Of a stretch of DNA of 64,000 nt, positions 43,823-53,081 are shown one piece after another. Origin of the DNA: Pseudomonas solani. GTDB taxonomy: Bacteria; Pseudomonadota; Gammaproteobacteria; Pseudomonadales; Pseudomonadaceae. Positions within the stretch are counted from its first letter, which is position 1. The number at the start of each line of letters is the position of its first letter. The stretch is from assembly GCF_026072635.1 (NCBI RefSeq), contig NZ_AP023081.1, positions 5,948,501 to 6,012,500 of the forward strand. The letters run 5' to 3'. Under the pieces are notes generated by a model. The model saw only the letters and a list, made by a program, of their open reading frames with translations. It had not been told where the DNA came from and ran no database searches. Made by a program: the position numbers and the translations under genes.

Positions 43823-44653
43823 ATGGAGCGTTACCGCCGCCTCGCCTCCTGGGCTCCCCGCCTCGCCCTGCTCGCCTGCGCCTGCCTCGCCGGCCAGGCC
43901 CAGGCCCGCGACCCGCAACCCTGCGTCGCACCGCTGATCGACGCGCTGGCCAAGCAACTGGGCCAGCACGACTGGGCGATGCCCGACGCCTACAACGAAG
44001 GCCCACTGGTGGCCGCCGCCTGCAAACCCTGGCCGGACGACAAGGCCCGCTCGGTGGTCGCCCTCGCCTACGTCCGCCCGGGCGATGAAGGCATCTCCGC
44101 CGGCGAACGCAGCCTGGCCCTGCTAGTGGCCAAGGTGGACGGCAAGAGCGGCGCATTCCTGGAGCGCTACGACGCGACCCTGGACGAAGACGCCGTCACC
44201 GAGGTGAGCGCCGGCAGCCTGTGGCTGGACACCGCCCGCTACCACCTGGCGCCGGGCGTGCGCGCCTTCGGCCTGGTGTTCGACAGCACCGCCCGCGGCG
44301 CCAGCTGCCCGGACGGCGGCTCGGACCAAGAGCTGACCCTGTTCGCCCCGGACGGCAAGGCCCTGCGCCCGGTGCTCAGGGCCTACCTCAGCGAATGGAC
44401 CACCATCAAGGGCACCCTCTGCGTCAACGACCCGGACTTCATGACCGAAAGCGCCAAGGTCACCCTCGACATCGCCAAGACCCGCAGCAACGGCTTCGCC
44501 GACCTGGTGCTGACCGCCAAGGTGACCGGCGACTCGGCCGCCGGGGAGAAGTACCTGCGCACCGAGCGCAAGACCCTCAAGTACGACGGCAAGCAGTACC
44601 CCCACGAAACCTTCCCGCGCTTCTGGGAGCAGCCGGCCAGCACCGCGCAGTAA
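43823..44653 (+). CDS. Exported protein of unknown function C
   Basis: A 276-residue protein with a signal peptide (about residues 1-28, ending GQAQARD). The mature domain is mixed alpha/beta with Cys pairs (QPCVAP, AACKPWP, ASCPDGG, GTLCVND) likely to be disulphide-bonded in the periplasm. I do not recognise the family. The ATG at 43823 was chosen since upstream frame is shadow of the monooxygenase; GGAACCGTCGAC precedes it. It ends before a terminator-like stem at 44661-44688. Confidence 0.65.
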   Translation: MERYRRLASWAPRLALLACACLAGQAQARDPQPCVAPLIDALAKQLGQHDWAMPDAYNEGPLVAAACKPWPDDKARSVVALAYVRPGDEGISAGERSLALLVAKVDGKSGAFLERYDATLDEDAVTEVSAGSLWLDTARYHLAPGVRAFGLVFDSTARGASCPDGGSDQELTLFAPDGKALRPVLRAYLSEWTTIKGTLCVNDPDFMTESAKVTLDIAKTRSNGFADLVLTAKVTGDSAAGEKYLRTERKTLKYDGKQYPHETFPRFWEQPASTAQ

Positions 44654-44660
44654 CCGGCGC

Positions 44661-44688
44661 CATCACCCGGGCTGGCGTCCGGGTGATG
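44661..44688. terminator. Stem after the exported protein gene
   Basis: CATCACCCGG (44661-44670) pairs with CCGGGTGATG (44679-44688). It is followed by GTTCTTGG, a weak T stretch, so it probably ends the 43823 gene. Confidence 0.55.
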
Positions 44689-44791
44689 GTTCTTGGCAGT
44701 TCTGCCTGTGGCGTCAAGGACGGGCTTTTCGCTAAGTTCGCCCGGGTCCGCACGGCCCCGGCCGCGCCATCACCCGCCAAGGAGCGCCGTC

Positions 44792-45466
44792 ATGTCCGTA
44801 GCCGAAACCCTCAAGCAACGCATCTCCGTCCGCGCCTTCACCGCCGAGCCCGTCAACGCCGCCACCCTGCGCGAGCTGCTGGACACCGCGCGCTGGTCGC
44901 CCTCCGGCGGCAACCTGCAACCCTGGAAGGTCATCGCCGTGAGCGGCACCGCCAAGGCCGCCGTGGAGCGCGTCGCCCTGGAAACCCTGATGAAGAACCC
45001 GGCGGGCGAAGCCGGCGACCATCCCATCTACCCGGAAGGGCTGACCGAGCCCTACCGCACCCGCCGCTACGCCATCGGCGAGGCGCTCTACGCCAAACTC
45101 GGCATCCCCCGCGAAGACAAGGCCGCGCGCCTGCGCGCCATGTCGCGCAACTTCCAGTTCTTCGGCGCGCCGGTGGGGCTGTTCTTCGTCATCGACCGCT
45201 CCATGGGCCACGGCCAGTGGGCGCACCTGGGCATGTTCATGCAGTCCCTGGCGCTGGTGGCCGAGGAACGCGGCCTCGCCACCTGCATGCAGGAAGCCTG
45301 GGGCATGGTGCGCCAGAGCCTGCACGCCCACTTCGAACTGCCCGAGCACGAGTTGCTCTACTGCGGCATGGCGCTGGGCCACGCCGACCGCTCCGCGCCG
45401 ATCAACCAGTTGCGCTCCGAGCGCGCCCCGGTGGAGGAGTTCGCCGTGTTCAAGGGTTTCGACTGA
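44792..45466 (+). CDS. Nitroreductase-family flavoprotein
   Basis: A 224-residue FMN-dependent nitroreductase. The first-helix phosphate-binding segment is TLKQRISVRAFTAEPV and the substrate loop is ARWSPSGGNLQPW. Other typical stretches are QSLALVAEERGLATCMQEAW and YCGMALGHAD. It should reduce nitro groups, quinones or similar acceptors with NAD(P)H. The ATG at 44792 follows CAAGGAGCGCC; a longer frame from 44693 has no support. It is a single-gene unit between a stem and the diguanylate cyclase. Confidence 0.85.
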   Translation: MSVAETLKQRISVRAFTAEPVNAATLRELLDTARWSPSGGNLQPWKVIAVSGTAKAAVERVALETLMKNPAGEAGDHPIYPEGLTEPYRTRRYAIGEALYAKLGIPREDKAARLRAMSRNFQFFGAPVGLFFVIDRSMGHGQWAHLGMFMQSLALVAEERGLATCMQEAWGMVRQSLHAHFELPEHELLYCGMALGHADRSAPINQLRSERAPVEEFAVFKGFD

Positions 45467-45585
45467 GGGCCAGGGTCCCGGAGCGCGCGCCTGCGCCTTG
45501 GCTACACTGCTGACGCCGCCCCCGCTGCATGCCGTCGTTGGGCGCGCGGCCGGTCCCCCCACGCGTCGCAGGAGAGTCGTCGTCG

Positions 45586-47154
45586 ATGAACCCCACCCCC
45601 TTCCCCGCGACACGGCTCCGCCACCTGATCCTGCTGCTCGTCCTGCTGGCCAGCATCGCCACGCTGGCCAACGGCCTGTACGCGGCCTACCGGGTGCAGA
45701 AGGCCTCGCTGCTGGACGGCGCGCTGAAGAACAACCACGCCTACGCCCAGAAGCTGGCCAGCAGCATCGGCGCCCAATTGCAGGCGGCCCAGCAACAGCT
45801 GGCGTACAGCGCGGCGCTGCTGGGCAAGCACTTCGATGACCCGCAGCTGCTCGCCGAGGAGGCACGCCGGCTCGACCTGCAGGATGCCGGCTTCAACGCC
45901 ATCGCCGTGGTCGCCGCCGATGGCCGCGTGCTGGCCGCCGTGCCGGAGGCGCCTCAGCTCGATGGAGGCGGCCGCTCCCCCGGCCTCGAGGAGGCGCTGC
46001 GTGCCCGCCGCCCGCTGATCAGCGAACCCTTCAACGCCGCCAGCGGGCGGCTGGTGGTCTTCGTCTCGCAGCCGGTACTCGATGCCGACGGCCGGTACCT
46101 GGGCCTGGTCGGCGGCTTGATCTACATGCGCAAGGACAACCTGCTGCACGGCCTGATCGGCCTGCACTTCCACCAGGATGCATACGTCTACCTGATCGAC
46201 GCCAACCGCCGGCTGCTCTATCACCCGGACCCCGCGCGCATCGGCCAGCAGGTCGGTGCCAGCGCCGTCGACGATGCCGTGCTGGGCGGGCGCAGCGGCA
46301 CCCTGGTGTATGTGAACTCCAAGGGCGTGGAGATGCTCTCCGGCTATGCCGGCATCCCGGGAACCGGCTGGGGCGTGGTTTCGCAGCAGCCACGCCAGGC
46401 CACCCTGGTGGCGCTGGAGGGGTTGGTCCGGCACGTGCTCGTCGCTGCCATGCCCCTGGCGCTGTTGGGCTTCGCGGTGCTCTGGTGGACGACACGGCTG
46501 ATCGCCGACCCGCTGCGCCAGCTGGCCGCCGGCGCCCGCCAGATGGGCGAGCCGGGCAGCTCGGAACGCCTGGCCACGGTGCGCGCCTGGTACTTCGAGG
46601 CCGCGCACATCAAGCAGGCCCTGATCACCGGCATCGCCCTGATGCAGGAGAAGCTCGGCCGCCTCAACCATGAGGCGCAGACCGACCCGCTGACGGGCCT
46701 GCTGAACCGCCGCGCGATGGAGGAAGCCCTGGTGGCCATCCGGGGCGGCGAGCGCGACCTGGCGGTGGTGGCCTTGGACATCGATCACTTCAAGAAGGTC
46801 AACGACCGCTTCGGCCACGACGCCGGCGACCGCACGCTCAAGGTGATCGCCACGGTGATGCAGGCCTGCTCGCGGGACCGCGACCTGGCCTGCCGCGTGG
46901 GCGGCGAGGAGTTCCTCCTGCTGCTGCCCGGCACCACGTTGGCGGAAGCCTCGGAAGTCGCCGAACGCCTGCGTCACTCGGTGGAGGAGGCGCGTACCGA
47001 AGGCGTCGGCCAGGTGACCATCTCCCTCGGCGTGGCCGAATGGACGCCCGGCGGACGGAGCCTGGAAGCCACCCTCAAGCAGGCCGACGAAATGATGTAT
47101 CGGGCCAAGCGCCAGGGCCGCAACCAGGTGGTGGTGGAGCCCGCCACGCGCTGA
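45586..47154 (+). CDS. Membrane-anchored diguanylate cyclase with Cache sensor
   Basis: A 522-residue two-pass membrane protein. A first helix (LILLLVLLASIATLANGLYA) leads to a periplasmic Cache-type sensor (about residues 45-280, VAADGRVLAAVPE, YLIDANRRLLYHPD), a second helix (VLVAAMPLALLGFAVLWW) then a HAMP-like stretch, and a C-terminal GGDEF domain (about 345-520) with DPLTGLLNRRAMEE and the active GGEEF motif. It should make cyclic di-GMP from GTP in response to an outside signal. The start at 45586 has AGGAGAG; 45529 is in frame. It is upstream of pfeR but separated by 57 bases and probably independent. Confidence 0.9.
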   Translation: MNPTPFPATRLRHLILLLVLLASIATLANGLYAAYRVQKASLLDGALKNNHAYAQKLASSIGAQLQAAQQQLAYSAALLGKHFDDPQLLAEEARRLDLQDAGFNAIAVVAADGRVLAAVPEAPQLDGGGRSPGLEEALRARRPLISEPFNAASGRLVVFVSQPVLDADGRYLGLVGGLIYMRKDNLLHGLIGLHFHQDAYVYLIDANRRLLYHPDPARIGQQVGASAVDDAVLGGRSGTLVYVNSKGVEMLSGYAGIPGTGWGVVSQQPRQATLVALEGLVRHVLVAAMPLALLGFAVLWWTTRLIADPLRQLAAGARQMGEPGSSERLATVRAWYFEAAHIKQALITGIALMQEKLGRLNHEAQTDPLTGLLNRRAMEEALVAIRGGERDLAVVALDIDHFKKVNDRFGHDAGDRTLKVIATVMQACSRDRDLACRVGGEEFLLLLPGTTLAEASEVAERLRHSVEEARTEGVGQVTISLGVAEWTPGGRSLEATLKQADEMMYRAKRQGRNQVVVEPATR

Positions 47155-47196
47155 CCCCTGCGACCATCGCGCGATTGCCAGGCACCCCCGGGGAAT

Positions 47197-47224
47197 GAGA
47201 TATTTCCAAATGTGAAATATTCTC
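47197..47224 (+). promoter_or_regulatory. AT-rich palindrome covering the pfeR start codon
   Basis: GAGATATTTC (47197-47206) and GAAATATTCTC (47214-47224) are near-perfect inverted arms. The pfeR GTG (47212-47214) lies inside. A repressor or the response regulator itself binding here would block initiation. A Fur or PfeR site are both possible. Confidence 0.5.
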
Positions 47225-47934
47225 AAATCGAATTCCCCGCCTCCTCCCCCCGCCTGCTGCTGGTCGAAGACGACCCCCGGCTGCGCGAGGACCTGGACGC
47301 CCACTTCCGCCAGCGCGGCTTCGCCGTCACCACCTGCAGCACCGGCACCCTGGGCCTGGATGCAGCCGAGACCGGCCACTTCGACCTGGTACTGCTGGAC
47401 ATCATGCTGCCCGGCCTCGACGGCCTGCAGCTGCTGGAAGCCCTGCGCAGCCGCCAGGACACCCCGGTGATGCTGATGTCGGCGCTGGGCGCCGAGCAGG
47501 ACCGCATCACCGGCTTCACCCGCGGCGCCGACGACTACCTGCCCAAGCCCTTCAGCCTTGCCGAACTGGACGCCCGCACCGACGCCCTGCTGCGCCGCGT
47601 GCGCCTCGACCGCCGCCAGCCAGTGCAGCGTGCGGAAACCCCGCTGCAGTTCGACGATCAGGCCCAGGACGTCCGGCACCAGGGCCGCAACGCCGGGCTG
47701 ACGCCCTCCGAGTACCGCCTGCTGGCCACCCTGCAGGCACACCCGGGCGATGCCCTGAGCAAGCCCTTCCTCTACCGATGCGTGCTACACCGCGCCTACA
47801 CGCGGCTGGATCGCGGGCTCGACGTGCATGTCTGCAACCTGCGCCGCAAGCTCGCCGATATCGGCCTGCATAGCCTGCAGATCCAGGCCGTGCGCGGCCA
47901 GGGTTACCTGCTGGTCGAGACGGACCGCTCCTGA
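47212..47934 (+). CDS. pfeR: Response regulator, PfeR-like (OmpR family)
   Basis: A 240-residue regulator: a receiver domain with Asp20/Asp21, phospho-acceptor Asp63 in VLLDIML and Lys112 in LPKPFS, then an OmpR-type winged helix (about residues 140-236, LTPSEYRLLATL, LDVHVCNLRRKL, QAVRGQGYLL). Its place before a histidine kinase, an enterobactin-type receptor and an IroE/PfeE-like esterase matches P. aeruginosa pfeR, which activates the receptor when enterobactin is bound. The start is GTG at 47212, without a convincing ribosome site. Its stop overlaps the kinase start by one base. Confidence 0.85.
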   Translation: MKYSQIEFPASSPRLLLVEDDPRLREDLDAHFRQRGFAVTTCSTGTLGLDAAETGHFDLVLLDIMLPGLDGLQLLEALRSRQDTPVMLMSALGAEQDRITGFTRGADDYLPKPFSLAELDARTDALLRRVRLDRRQPVQRAETPLQFDDQAQDVRHQGRNAGLTPSEYRLLATLQAHPGDALSKPFLYRCVLHRAYTRLDRGLDVHVCNLRRKLADIGLHSLQIQAVRGQGYLLVETDRS

Positions 47935-49286
47935 TGCGCCGCCATCCCCTGCTGTGGAAGCTGGCGCTTCTGCAGGTCGGCTTCTGCCTGCTGCTCACCT
48001 GGCTCATCTACACCTGGGGCCTGTCGGTGGAGCGCAGCACCTACTTCCTGGCCCCGGCCGACCGCGACTACCTGGCCCAGTACGCGCTGCAGGCCGAGCA
48101 GGCCTGGGAGAACGAAGGCGCGGCCGGCGTCGCGCGCTTCCGCCAGGACCTGGCCAGCCGCGAAGACACCTGGGTGGCGGTGCTCGGCCCGCGCCTGGAA
48201 AGCCTCGACGGCACGCCGCTGAACGCGGAGGAATCCAGCCACCTGACCTTCATGCGCAAGCTCGACTGGCCCATGAGCCGGCGCCTGCAGGACGAGCTGC
48301 CCTACGTCAGCATCGAGTTCCCCGAGCACCCGGAGAACGGCCGCCTGGTGCTCCAGCTGCCCGAACGCCTGCTGCCCAGCGGCCTCACGCCCTGGACCCA
48401 CCTCTTCACCCACGGCGTGGTACCAACGCTGCTGGCGGCCCTGCTCGGCCTGCTGATCTACCGCCACCTCGTGGTGCCGCTGAACCGCCTGCGCGACCGC
48501 GCCGATGCCCTGCGCGCCGACGAACTGGACACCGCGCCCCTGGGCACGCCCCTGGCCGACCGCCGCGACGAGCTGGGCGAGCTGGCCGAGGCCCTGGAGC
48601 ACATGGCCGAGCGCCTGCGCCTGAGCCTGGGCCAGCAGCGCCTGCTGCTGCGCACCCTGTCCCACGAGATGCGCACCCCGCTGGCCCGGCTGCGCATCGT
48701 CCACGACAGCGAGCTGCCGCCCGAGCAGCTGCGCCAGCGCCTGGACCGCGAAATCACCGATATGCAACGCCTGCTGGAAGACACCCTCGACCTGGCCTGG
48801 ATGGACACCGAGCGCCCGCAGCTGCCCACCGAAGCGGTGCAGGTGCTTTCGGTCTGGGAAGCCCTGCGCGAGGACGCCTGCTTCGAAAGCGGCTGGGACG
48901 CCGCACGCCTGCCCTGCACCCTGGATGCCGACTGCCGCGTGCAGGTGCACCTCGACAGCCTCGCCCAGGCCCTGGAGAACCTGCTGCGCAACGCCATCCG
49001 CCACTCCCCTGAAGGCGGCAGGGTAAGTCTCGACGGCGAGCGCGATGGCGACTGCTGGCACCTGCGCCTGCGCGACCAGGGCCCCGGCGTCGCCGAGGGG
49101 GACCTGGAACGCATCTTCCTCCCCTACCAACGCCTGGAAGGCGGCACCGGCGAAGGCTTCGGCCTGGGCCTGGCCATCGCCCGCCGCGCCATCGAACTGC
49201 AGGGCGGCCAGCTCTGGGCCAGCAACGCCCACCCCGGCCTGTGCCTGCACCTGCGGCTGCCGGTGGCGCGATGTTACCTCCTGTAG
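47934..49286 (+). CDS. pfeS: Sensor histidine kinase, PfeS-like
   Basis: A 450-residue kinase: membrane helix (LALLQVGFCLLLTWLIYTW), periplasmic sensor (about residues 30-155), second helix (VVPTLLAALLGLLIYRHLVV), a HAMP domain, the phospho-acceptor His244 in LSHEMRTPLARL, and an ATP-binding domain with N-box ENLLRNAIRHSP, DQGPGV and GEGFGLGLAIA. It should phosphorylate PfeR when ferric enterobactin is available. Its start overlaps the pfeR stop. The last codons (ARCYLL) and the stop TAG are supplied by an interspersed repeat (49278-49347), so the normal C terminus may be slightly altered. Confidence 0.85.
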   Translation: MRRHPLLWKLALLQVGFCLLLTWLIYTWGLSVERSTYFLAPADRDYLAQYALQAEQAWENEGAAGVARFRQDLASREDTWVAVLGPRLESLDGTPLNAEESSHLTFMRKLDWPMSRRLQDELPYVSIEFPEHPENGRLVLQLPERLLPSGLTPWTHLFTHGVVPTLLAALLGLLIYRHLVVPLNRLRDRADALRADELDTAPLGTPLADRRDELGELAEALEHMAERLRLSLGQQRLLLRTLSHEMRTPLARLRIVHDSELPPEQLRQRLDREITDMQRLLEDTLDLAWMDTERPQLPTEAVQVLSVWEALREDACFESGWDAARLPCTLDADCRVQVHLDSLAQALENLLRNAIRHSPEGGRVSLDGERDGDCWHLRLRDQGPGVAEGDLERIFLPYQRLEGGTGEGFGLGLAIARRAIELQGGQLWASNAHPGLCLHLRLPVARCYLL

Positions 49287-49348
49287 CCCGGGCTTCAGCC
49301 CGGGAGCGGCACCGTGCAGGAACCCCTGGGCTGAAGCCCAGGCTACGG
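49278..49348. repeat. Interspersed inverted repeat copy 1
   Basis: TGTAGCCCGGGCTTCAGCCC and CTGGGCTGAAGCCCAGGCTA are inverted arms around a short spacer. A nearly identical copy occurs at 49499-49570 and a shorter relative at 55097-55121. The first arm carries the stop codon of the kinase. Confidence 0.9.
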
Positions 49349-49388
49349 AACTGCCGGCCACATGACGCAATGGCCCTACGCTCGACCT

Positions 49389-49440
49389 GTAGGAGCGAAT
49401 TCATTCGCGATGCGATTTCGCGGTTGAAACCGCTCCCACA
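49389..49440. repeat. GTAGGAGCGAATTCATTCGC-type repeat
   Basis: A different interspersed repeat, GTAGGAGCGAATTCATTCGC through AACCGCTCCCACA, with mirrored arms. It is a class widely scattered in Pseudomonas genomes. A related CGCAGGAGCGAGCTCTGCTC fragment is near 49598. Confidence 0.75.
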
Positions 49441-49498
49441 CCCGGCGCCCCGCACGACCCAATCGCGGGTTTCACCCGCCCTACACGGCAGGGTGCTC

Positions 49499-49570
49499 CC
49501 TCCTGTAGCCCGGGCTTCAGCCCGGGAGCGGCGCCGTGCAGGAATCCCTGGGCTGAAGCCCAGGCTACGG
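49499..49570. repeat. Interspersed inverted repeat copy 2
   Basis: Near-identical to 49278-49348 in the same orientation, with only two or three changed bases. The two copies bracket the 49389-49440 repeat in the pfeS-pfeA gap. Confidence 0.9.
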
Positions 49571-49677
49571 GGCTCAATCGCAGGTTTTGCACCCTGTCGC
49601 AGGAGCGAGCTCTGCTCGCGAATCCCCCCAACACGGACCCTCACGAAGTGTTTAGAAAGTTAATGCGCTTTACTCTC

Positions 49678-49700
49678 AAATAACAATTAATATCATTCAT
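49678..49700. promoter_or_regulatory. Fur-box-like site before pfeA
   Basis: AAATAACAATTAATATCATT lies about 40 bases before the pfeA start in an otherwise GC-rich region. It partly matches the Fur consensus GATAATGATAATCATTATC. The TTTAGAAAGTTAATGCG segment at 49650-49666 could be the activator (PfeR) site. Both are visual matches. Confidence 0.5.
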
Positions 49701-49738
49701 GATCTTCGCGCATCCCAAGGCATTACCGGAGATCGTCC

Positions 49739-51991
49739 ATGTCGCCTCGCCCGTCTTCCACCGCCATCCCCTTCCTGCTGCTGTCCAGCTGCCTGCTGTC
49801 GTTCGCCGTGCACGCGGCCAACATCGACGCCAGTGCCCCCGGCATCGAGCTGGAAGCCCAGAACGTCATCGCCACCGCCGAGGAAGAGACCAAGCAGGCG
49901 CCAGGGGTTTCGGTGATCACCGCCGAAGACATCAAGAAGCGCCCGCCGGCCAACGACCTGTCGCAGATCATCCGCACCATGCCGGGCGTGAACCTCACCG
50001 GTAACTCCACCAGCGGCCAGCGTGGCAACAACCGCCAGATCGACATCCGCGGCATGGGCCCGGAGAACACCCTGATCCTGGTGGACGGCAAGCCGGTGAG
50101 CAGCCGCAACGCCGTGCGCTACGGCTGGCGTGGCGAGCGTGACAGCCGTGGCGACACCAACTGGGTGCCGGCCGACCAGGTCGAGCGCATCGAGGTCATC
50201 CGTGGCCCGGCGGCCGCGCGCTACGGCAACGGCGCGGCAGGCGGCGTGGTCAACATCATCACCAAGAAGGCCGGCGCCAAGACCCACGGCAACGCCACCG
50301 TCTACACCTCCTTCCCCACCCACAAGGACGAAGGCGCCAGCCAGCGCCTGAGCTTCGGCCTCAACGGCCCGCTCACCGACACCCTCAGCTACCGCGTCTA
50401 CGGCAACGTCGCCAAGACCGAGTCGGACGACTGGGACATCAACTCAGGCCACGAATCCGCCCGTACCGGCAACCAGGCCGGCACCCTGCCCGCCGGCCGC
50501 GAAGGCGTGCGCAACAAGGACGTCAACGGCCTGCTCAGCTGGAACTTCACCCCCGAGCAGACCCTGGAGCTGGAAACCGGCTTCAGCCGCCAGGGCAACC
50601 TCTACACCGGCGACACCCAGAACACCAACAGCAACGCCACCGTGAAGAAGATGCTCGGCCACGAGACCAACCGCACCTTCCGCGAGACCTACGCCCTCAC
50701 CCACCGTGGCGACTGGGACTTCGGCAGCTCCCTGGCCTACCTGCAGTACGAGAAGACCCGCAACAACCGCATCAACGAAGGCCTGGCCGGCGGCACCGAA
50801 GGCATCTTCGCCAACAGCGGCTACTACACCGCCACCCTGCGCAACCTCACCGCCCACGGCGAGCTCAACCTGCCCCTGGATGCCGGCCGCCCGCAGACCC
50901 TGACCCTGGGCAGCGAATGGACCCGCCAGCAACTGGACGACCCGAGCTCCAACACCCAGACCACCACCGAAGGCGGCGCCATCGGCGGCCTCACCAACAG
51001 CGGCCGCGACACCACCTCCGAGGCGCAGATCTTCTCGCTGTTCGCCGAAGACAACATCGAACTGGCCCCCGGCACCATGCTCACCCCGGGCCTGCGCTTC
51101 GACCACCACGACATCGTCGGCAACAACTGGAGCCCGTCGCTCAACCTGTCCCACGCGCTCACCGACACCCTCACCCTGAAGGCCGGTATCGCCCGCGCCT
51201 ACAAGGCGCCGAACCTGTACCAGCTCAACTCCGACTACCTGCTCTACAGCCGTGGCCAGGGCTGCTACGGCCAGACCACCAGCTGCTACCTGCGCGGCAA
51301 CGAAGACCTCGACGCCGAAACCAGCGTCAACAAGGAACTGGGCATCGAGTACAAGAAGGACGGCCTGGTCGCCGGCCTGACCTACTTCCGCAACGACTAC
51401 AAGAACAAGATCGAGTCCGGCATGGCCTCCATCGGCAGCGCCACCGGCGGCCAGGTGGTTGGCGGCGTGAACTACGCCAACGCCCGCATATTCCAGTGGG
51501 AGAACGTGCCCAAGGCGCTGGTGGAAGGTATCGAAGGCAACCTCACCCTGCCGCTGACCGAGCAGCTGAGCTGGACCAACAACCTCACCTGGATGCTGCA
51601 GTCGAAGAACAAGGAAACCGGCGACACCCTTTCCGTCACCCCGGCCTACACCCTCAACTCCATGCTCGACTGGCAGGCCCGCGAAGACCTGTCCTTCCAG
51701 GCCAGCGTCGCCTGGTACGGCAAGCAGAAGCCGAAGAAATACGGCTACCAGGGCAACCGCGTCACCGGCAACGCCAACAACCAGCTCTCGCCCTATGCGC
51801 TGCTGGGCCTGAGCGGCACCTACGACCTGAGCGAGAACCTCAGCTTCACCGCGGGCGTCGACAACCTGCTGGACAAGCGCCTGTACCGCGAAGGCAACGC
51901 CCAGGGCGTGAACAACATCGACGGTGCCGGCGCCGCCACCTACAACGAGCCCGGCCGCACCCTCTACACCAGCATGACCGCCTCGTTCTGA
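49739..51991 (+). CDS. pfeA: Ferric enterobactin TonB-dependent receptor, PfeA-like
   Basis: A 750-residue outer-membrane receptor with a signal peptide (about residues 1-29, VHAANI), no STN domain, a plug with GVSVITAEDIKKRPPAND, RQIDIRGMGPENTLILVDGK and RIEVIRGPAAARYGNGAAGG, and a 22-strand barrel ending YTSMTASF. Its plug and loop sequence (DINSGHESARTGNQAGTLPA) follow the FepA/PfeA/PirA group that imports ferric enterobactin and other catecholates using TonB energy. Downstream is the esterase that opens the siderophore. Likely control is by PfeRS and Fur. PirA-type specificity cannot be excluded. Confidence 0.9.
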   Translation: MSPRPSSTAIPFLLLSSCLLSFAVHAANIDASAPGIELEAQNVIATAEEETKQAPGVSVITAEDIKKRPPANDLSQIIRTMPGVNLTGNSTSGQRGNNRQIDIRGMGPENTLILVDGKPVSSRNAVRYGWRGERDSRGDTNWVPADQVERIEVIRGPAAARYGNGAAGGVVNIITKKAGAKTHGNATVYTSFPTHKDEGASQRLSFGLNGPLTDTLSYRVYGNVAKTESDDWDINSGHESARTGNQAGTLPAGREGVRNKDVNGLLSWNFTPEQTLELETGFSRQGNLYTGDTQNTNSNATVKKMLGHETNRTFRETYALTHRGDWDFGSSLAYLQYEKTRNNRINEGLAGGTEGIFANSGYYTATLRNLTAHGELNLPLDAGRPQTLTLGSEWTRQQLDDPSSNTQTTTEGGAIGGLTNSGRDTTSEAQIFSLFAEDNIELAPGTMLTPGLRFDHHDIVGNNWSPSLNLSHALTDTLTLKAGIARAYKAPNLYQLNSDYLLYSRGQGCYGQTTSCYLRGNEDLDAETSVNKELGIEYKKDGLVAGLTYFRNDYKNKIESGMASIGSATGGQVVGGVNYANARIFQWENVPKALVEGIEGNLTLPLTEQLSWTNNLTWMLQSKNKETGDTLSVTPAYTLNSMLDWQAREDLSFQASVAWYGKQKPKKYGYQGNRVTGNANNQLSPYALLGLSGTYDLSENLSFTAGVDNLLDKRLYREGNAQGVNNIDGAGAATYNEPGRTLYTSMTASF

Positions 51992-52007
51992 CTGTCGAGA
52001 CCGCCTG

Positions 52008-52931
52008 ATGAGACTGCCCCGCTTCACTTCTGCCCTGGCCTTCGCCCTGGCAGTGGCACTTCCCGGAGTCGCGCCCCTGGCGCGACCCGACCCCAACGCC
52101 CTGATGGACACGCGCCTGCTGCAGCGCCAGGACCTGCCCTACGCCTTCAGCAGCCTGAAACTCGACTCCGAGGATGGCCAGCGCCACTACCAACTGTGGA
52201 TCGCCAAGCCCAAAAGCCCGGCCCCGGCCGGCGGCTACCCGGTGGTGTGGATGCTCGACGGCAATGCCGCCTTCGGCGTGCTCGACGCGCCCCTGCTGCA
52301 GGACCTGGCCAAGGGCGATGCGCCGCTGCTGGTCGCCATCGGCTACCAGACCCCGCAGCGCATCGAGCGCAACGCCCGCACCCTGGACTACACGCCCCGG
52401 CAGCCCGACAAGCCCGGCCAGCGCGACCCGCTCACCGGCCAGCCCAGCGGCGGCGCCGACGCCTTCCTCGACCTGCTGCAGGAGAAGATGCGCCCGGCCG
52501 TGGCCGCGCAAGCGCCTTTCGACACCACCCGGCAAACGCTCTGGGGTCACTCCTACGGCGGCCTGCTGGTGTTGCATGCGCTGTTCACCCGGCCCCGGCA
52601 GTTCAGCCAGTTCGCCGCCGCCAGCCCGTCGCTCTGGTGGGGGGATGGCGTCATCTTCGGCGAACGCCCGGGGCTGGAGCAGCGCATCGCCGGCCACCCG
52701 GCGCGCCTGCTGCTGATGCGCGGCAGCGCGGAACCGGCCAACCCGCGCGGCACCGCCGAGCCCTACCCGGAGCGCGCCGCCACGGAGCTGGTGGACGACC
52801 TCGCCCAGGTCCCCGGCCTCGACGCCCTCTTCCAGTCCTTCGAAGGCCTGGGTCACGGCGAAGCCCTGGGCGAATCCCTGCGCTACCTGCTGCGCGAGCG
52901 GTTCGGCGCCGGCACTGCACCTGCGGAGTAA
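52008..52931 (+). CDS. pfeE: Periplasmic enterobactin esterase, PfeE/IroE-like
   Basis: A 307-residue alpha/beta hydrolase with a signal peptide (about residues 1-26). The nucleophile stands in WGHSYGG (Ser182), the family segment AAASPSLWW follows, and the base is His283 in GLGHGEAL. It belongs to the IroE/PfeE group, which cuts ferric enterobactin in the periplasm so that iron can be released. It is 16 bases after pfeA in one operon, the P. aeruginosa gene order. The start ATG at 52008 follows GAGACCGCCTG. Confidence 0.85.
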   Translation: MRLPRFTSALAFALAVALPGVAPLARPDPNALMDTRLLQRQDLPYAFSSLKLDSEDGQRHYQLWIAKPKSPAPAGGYPVVWMLDGNAAFGVLDAPLLQDLAKGDAPLLVAIGYQTPQRIERNARTLDYTPRQPDKPGQRDPLTGQPSGGADAFLDLLQEKMRPAVAAQAPFDTTRQTLWGHSYGGLLVLHALFTRPRQFSQFAAASPSLWWGDGVIFGERPGLEQRIAGHPARLLLMRGSAEPANPRGTAEPYPERAATELVDDLAQVPGLDALFQSFEGLGHGEALGESLRYLLRERFGAGTAPAE

Positions 52932-53081
52932 TGCCCCACTACGAAGCGGCCTGGTGCCCCCCAGGCTGCTCGCCGAGGCTCTAGGCCGCTACTTCCCCAA
53001 CCGCCGAGCGGCCCTGGCGCGTCACCGACCCGCTGCTAGATTGAAGCCAGTCCGGGAATGGATGAACGCTCAGGAGGAGAG

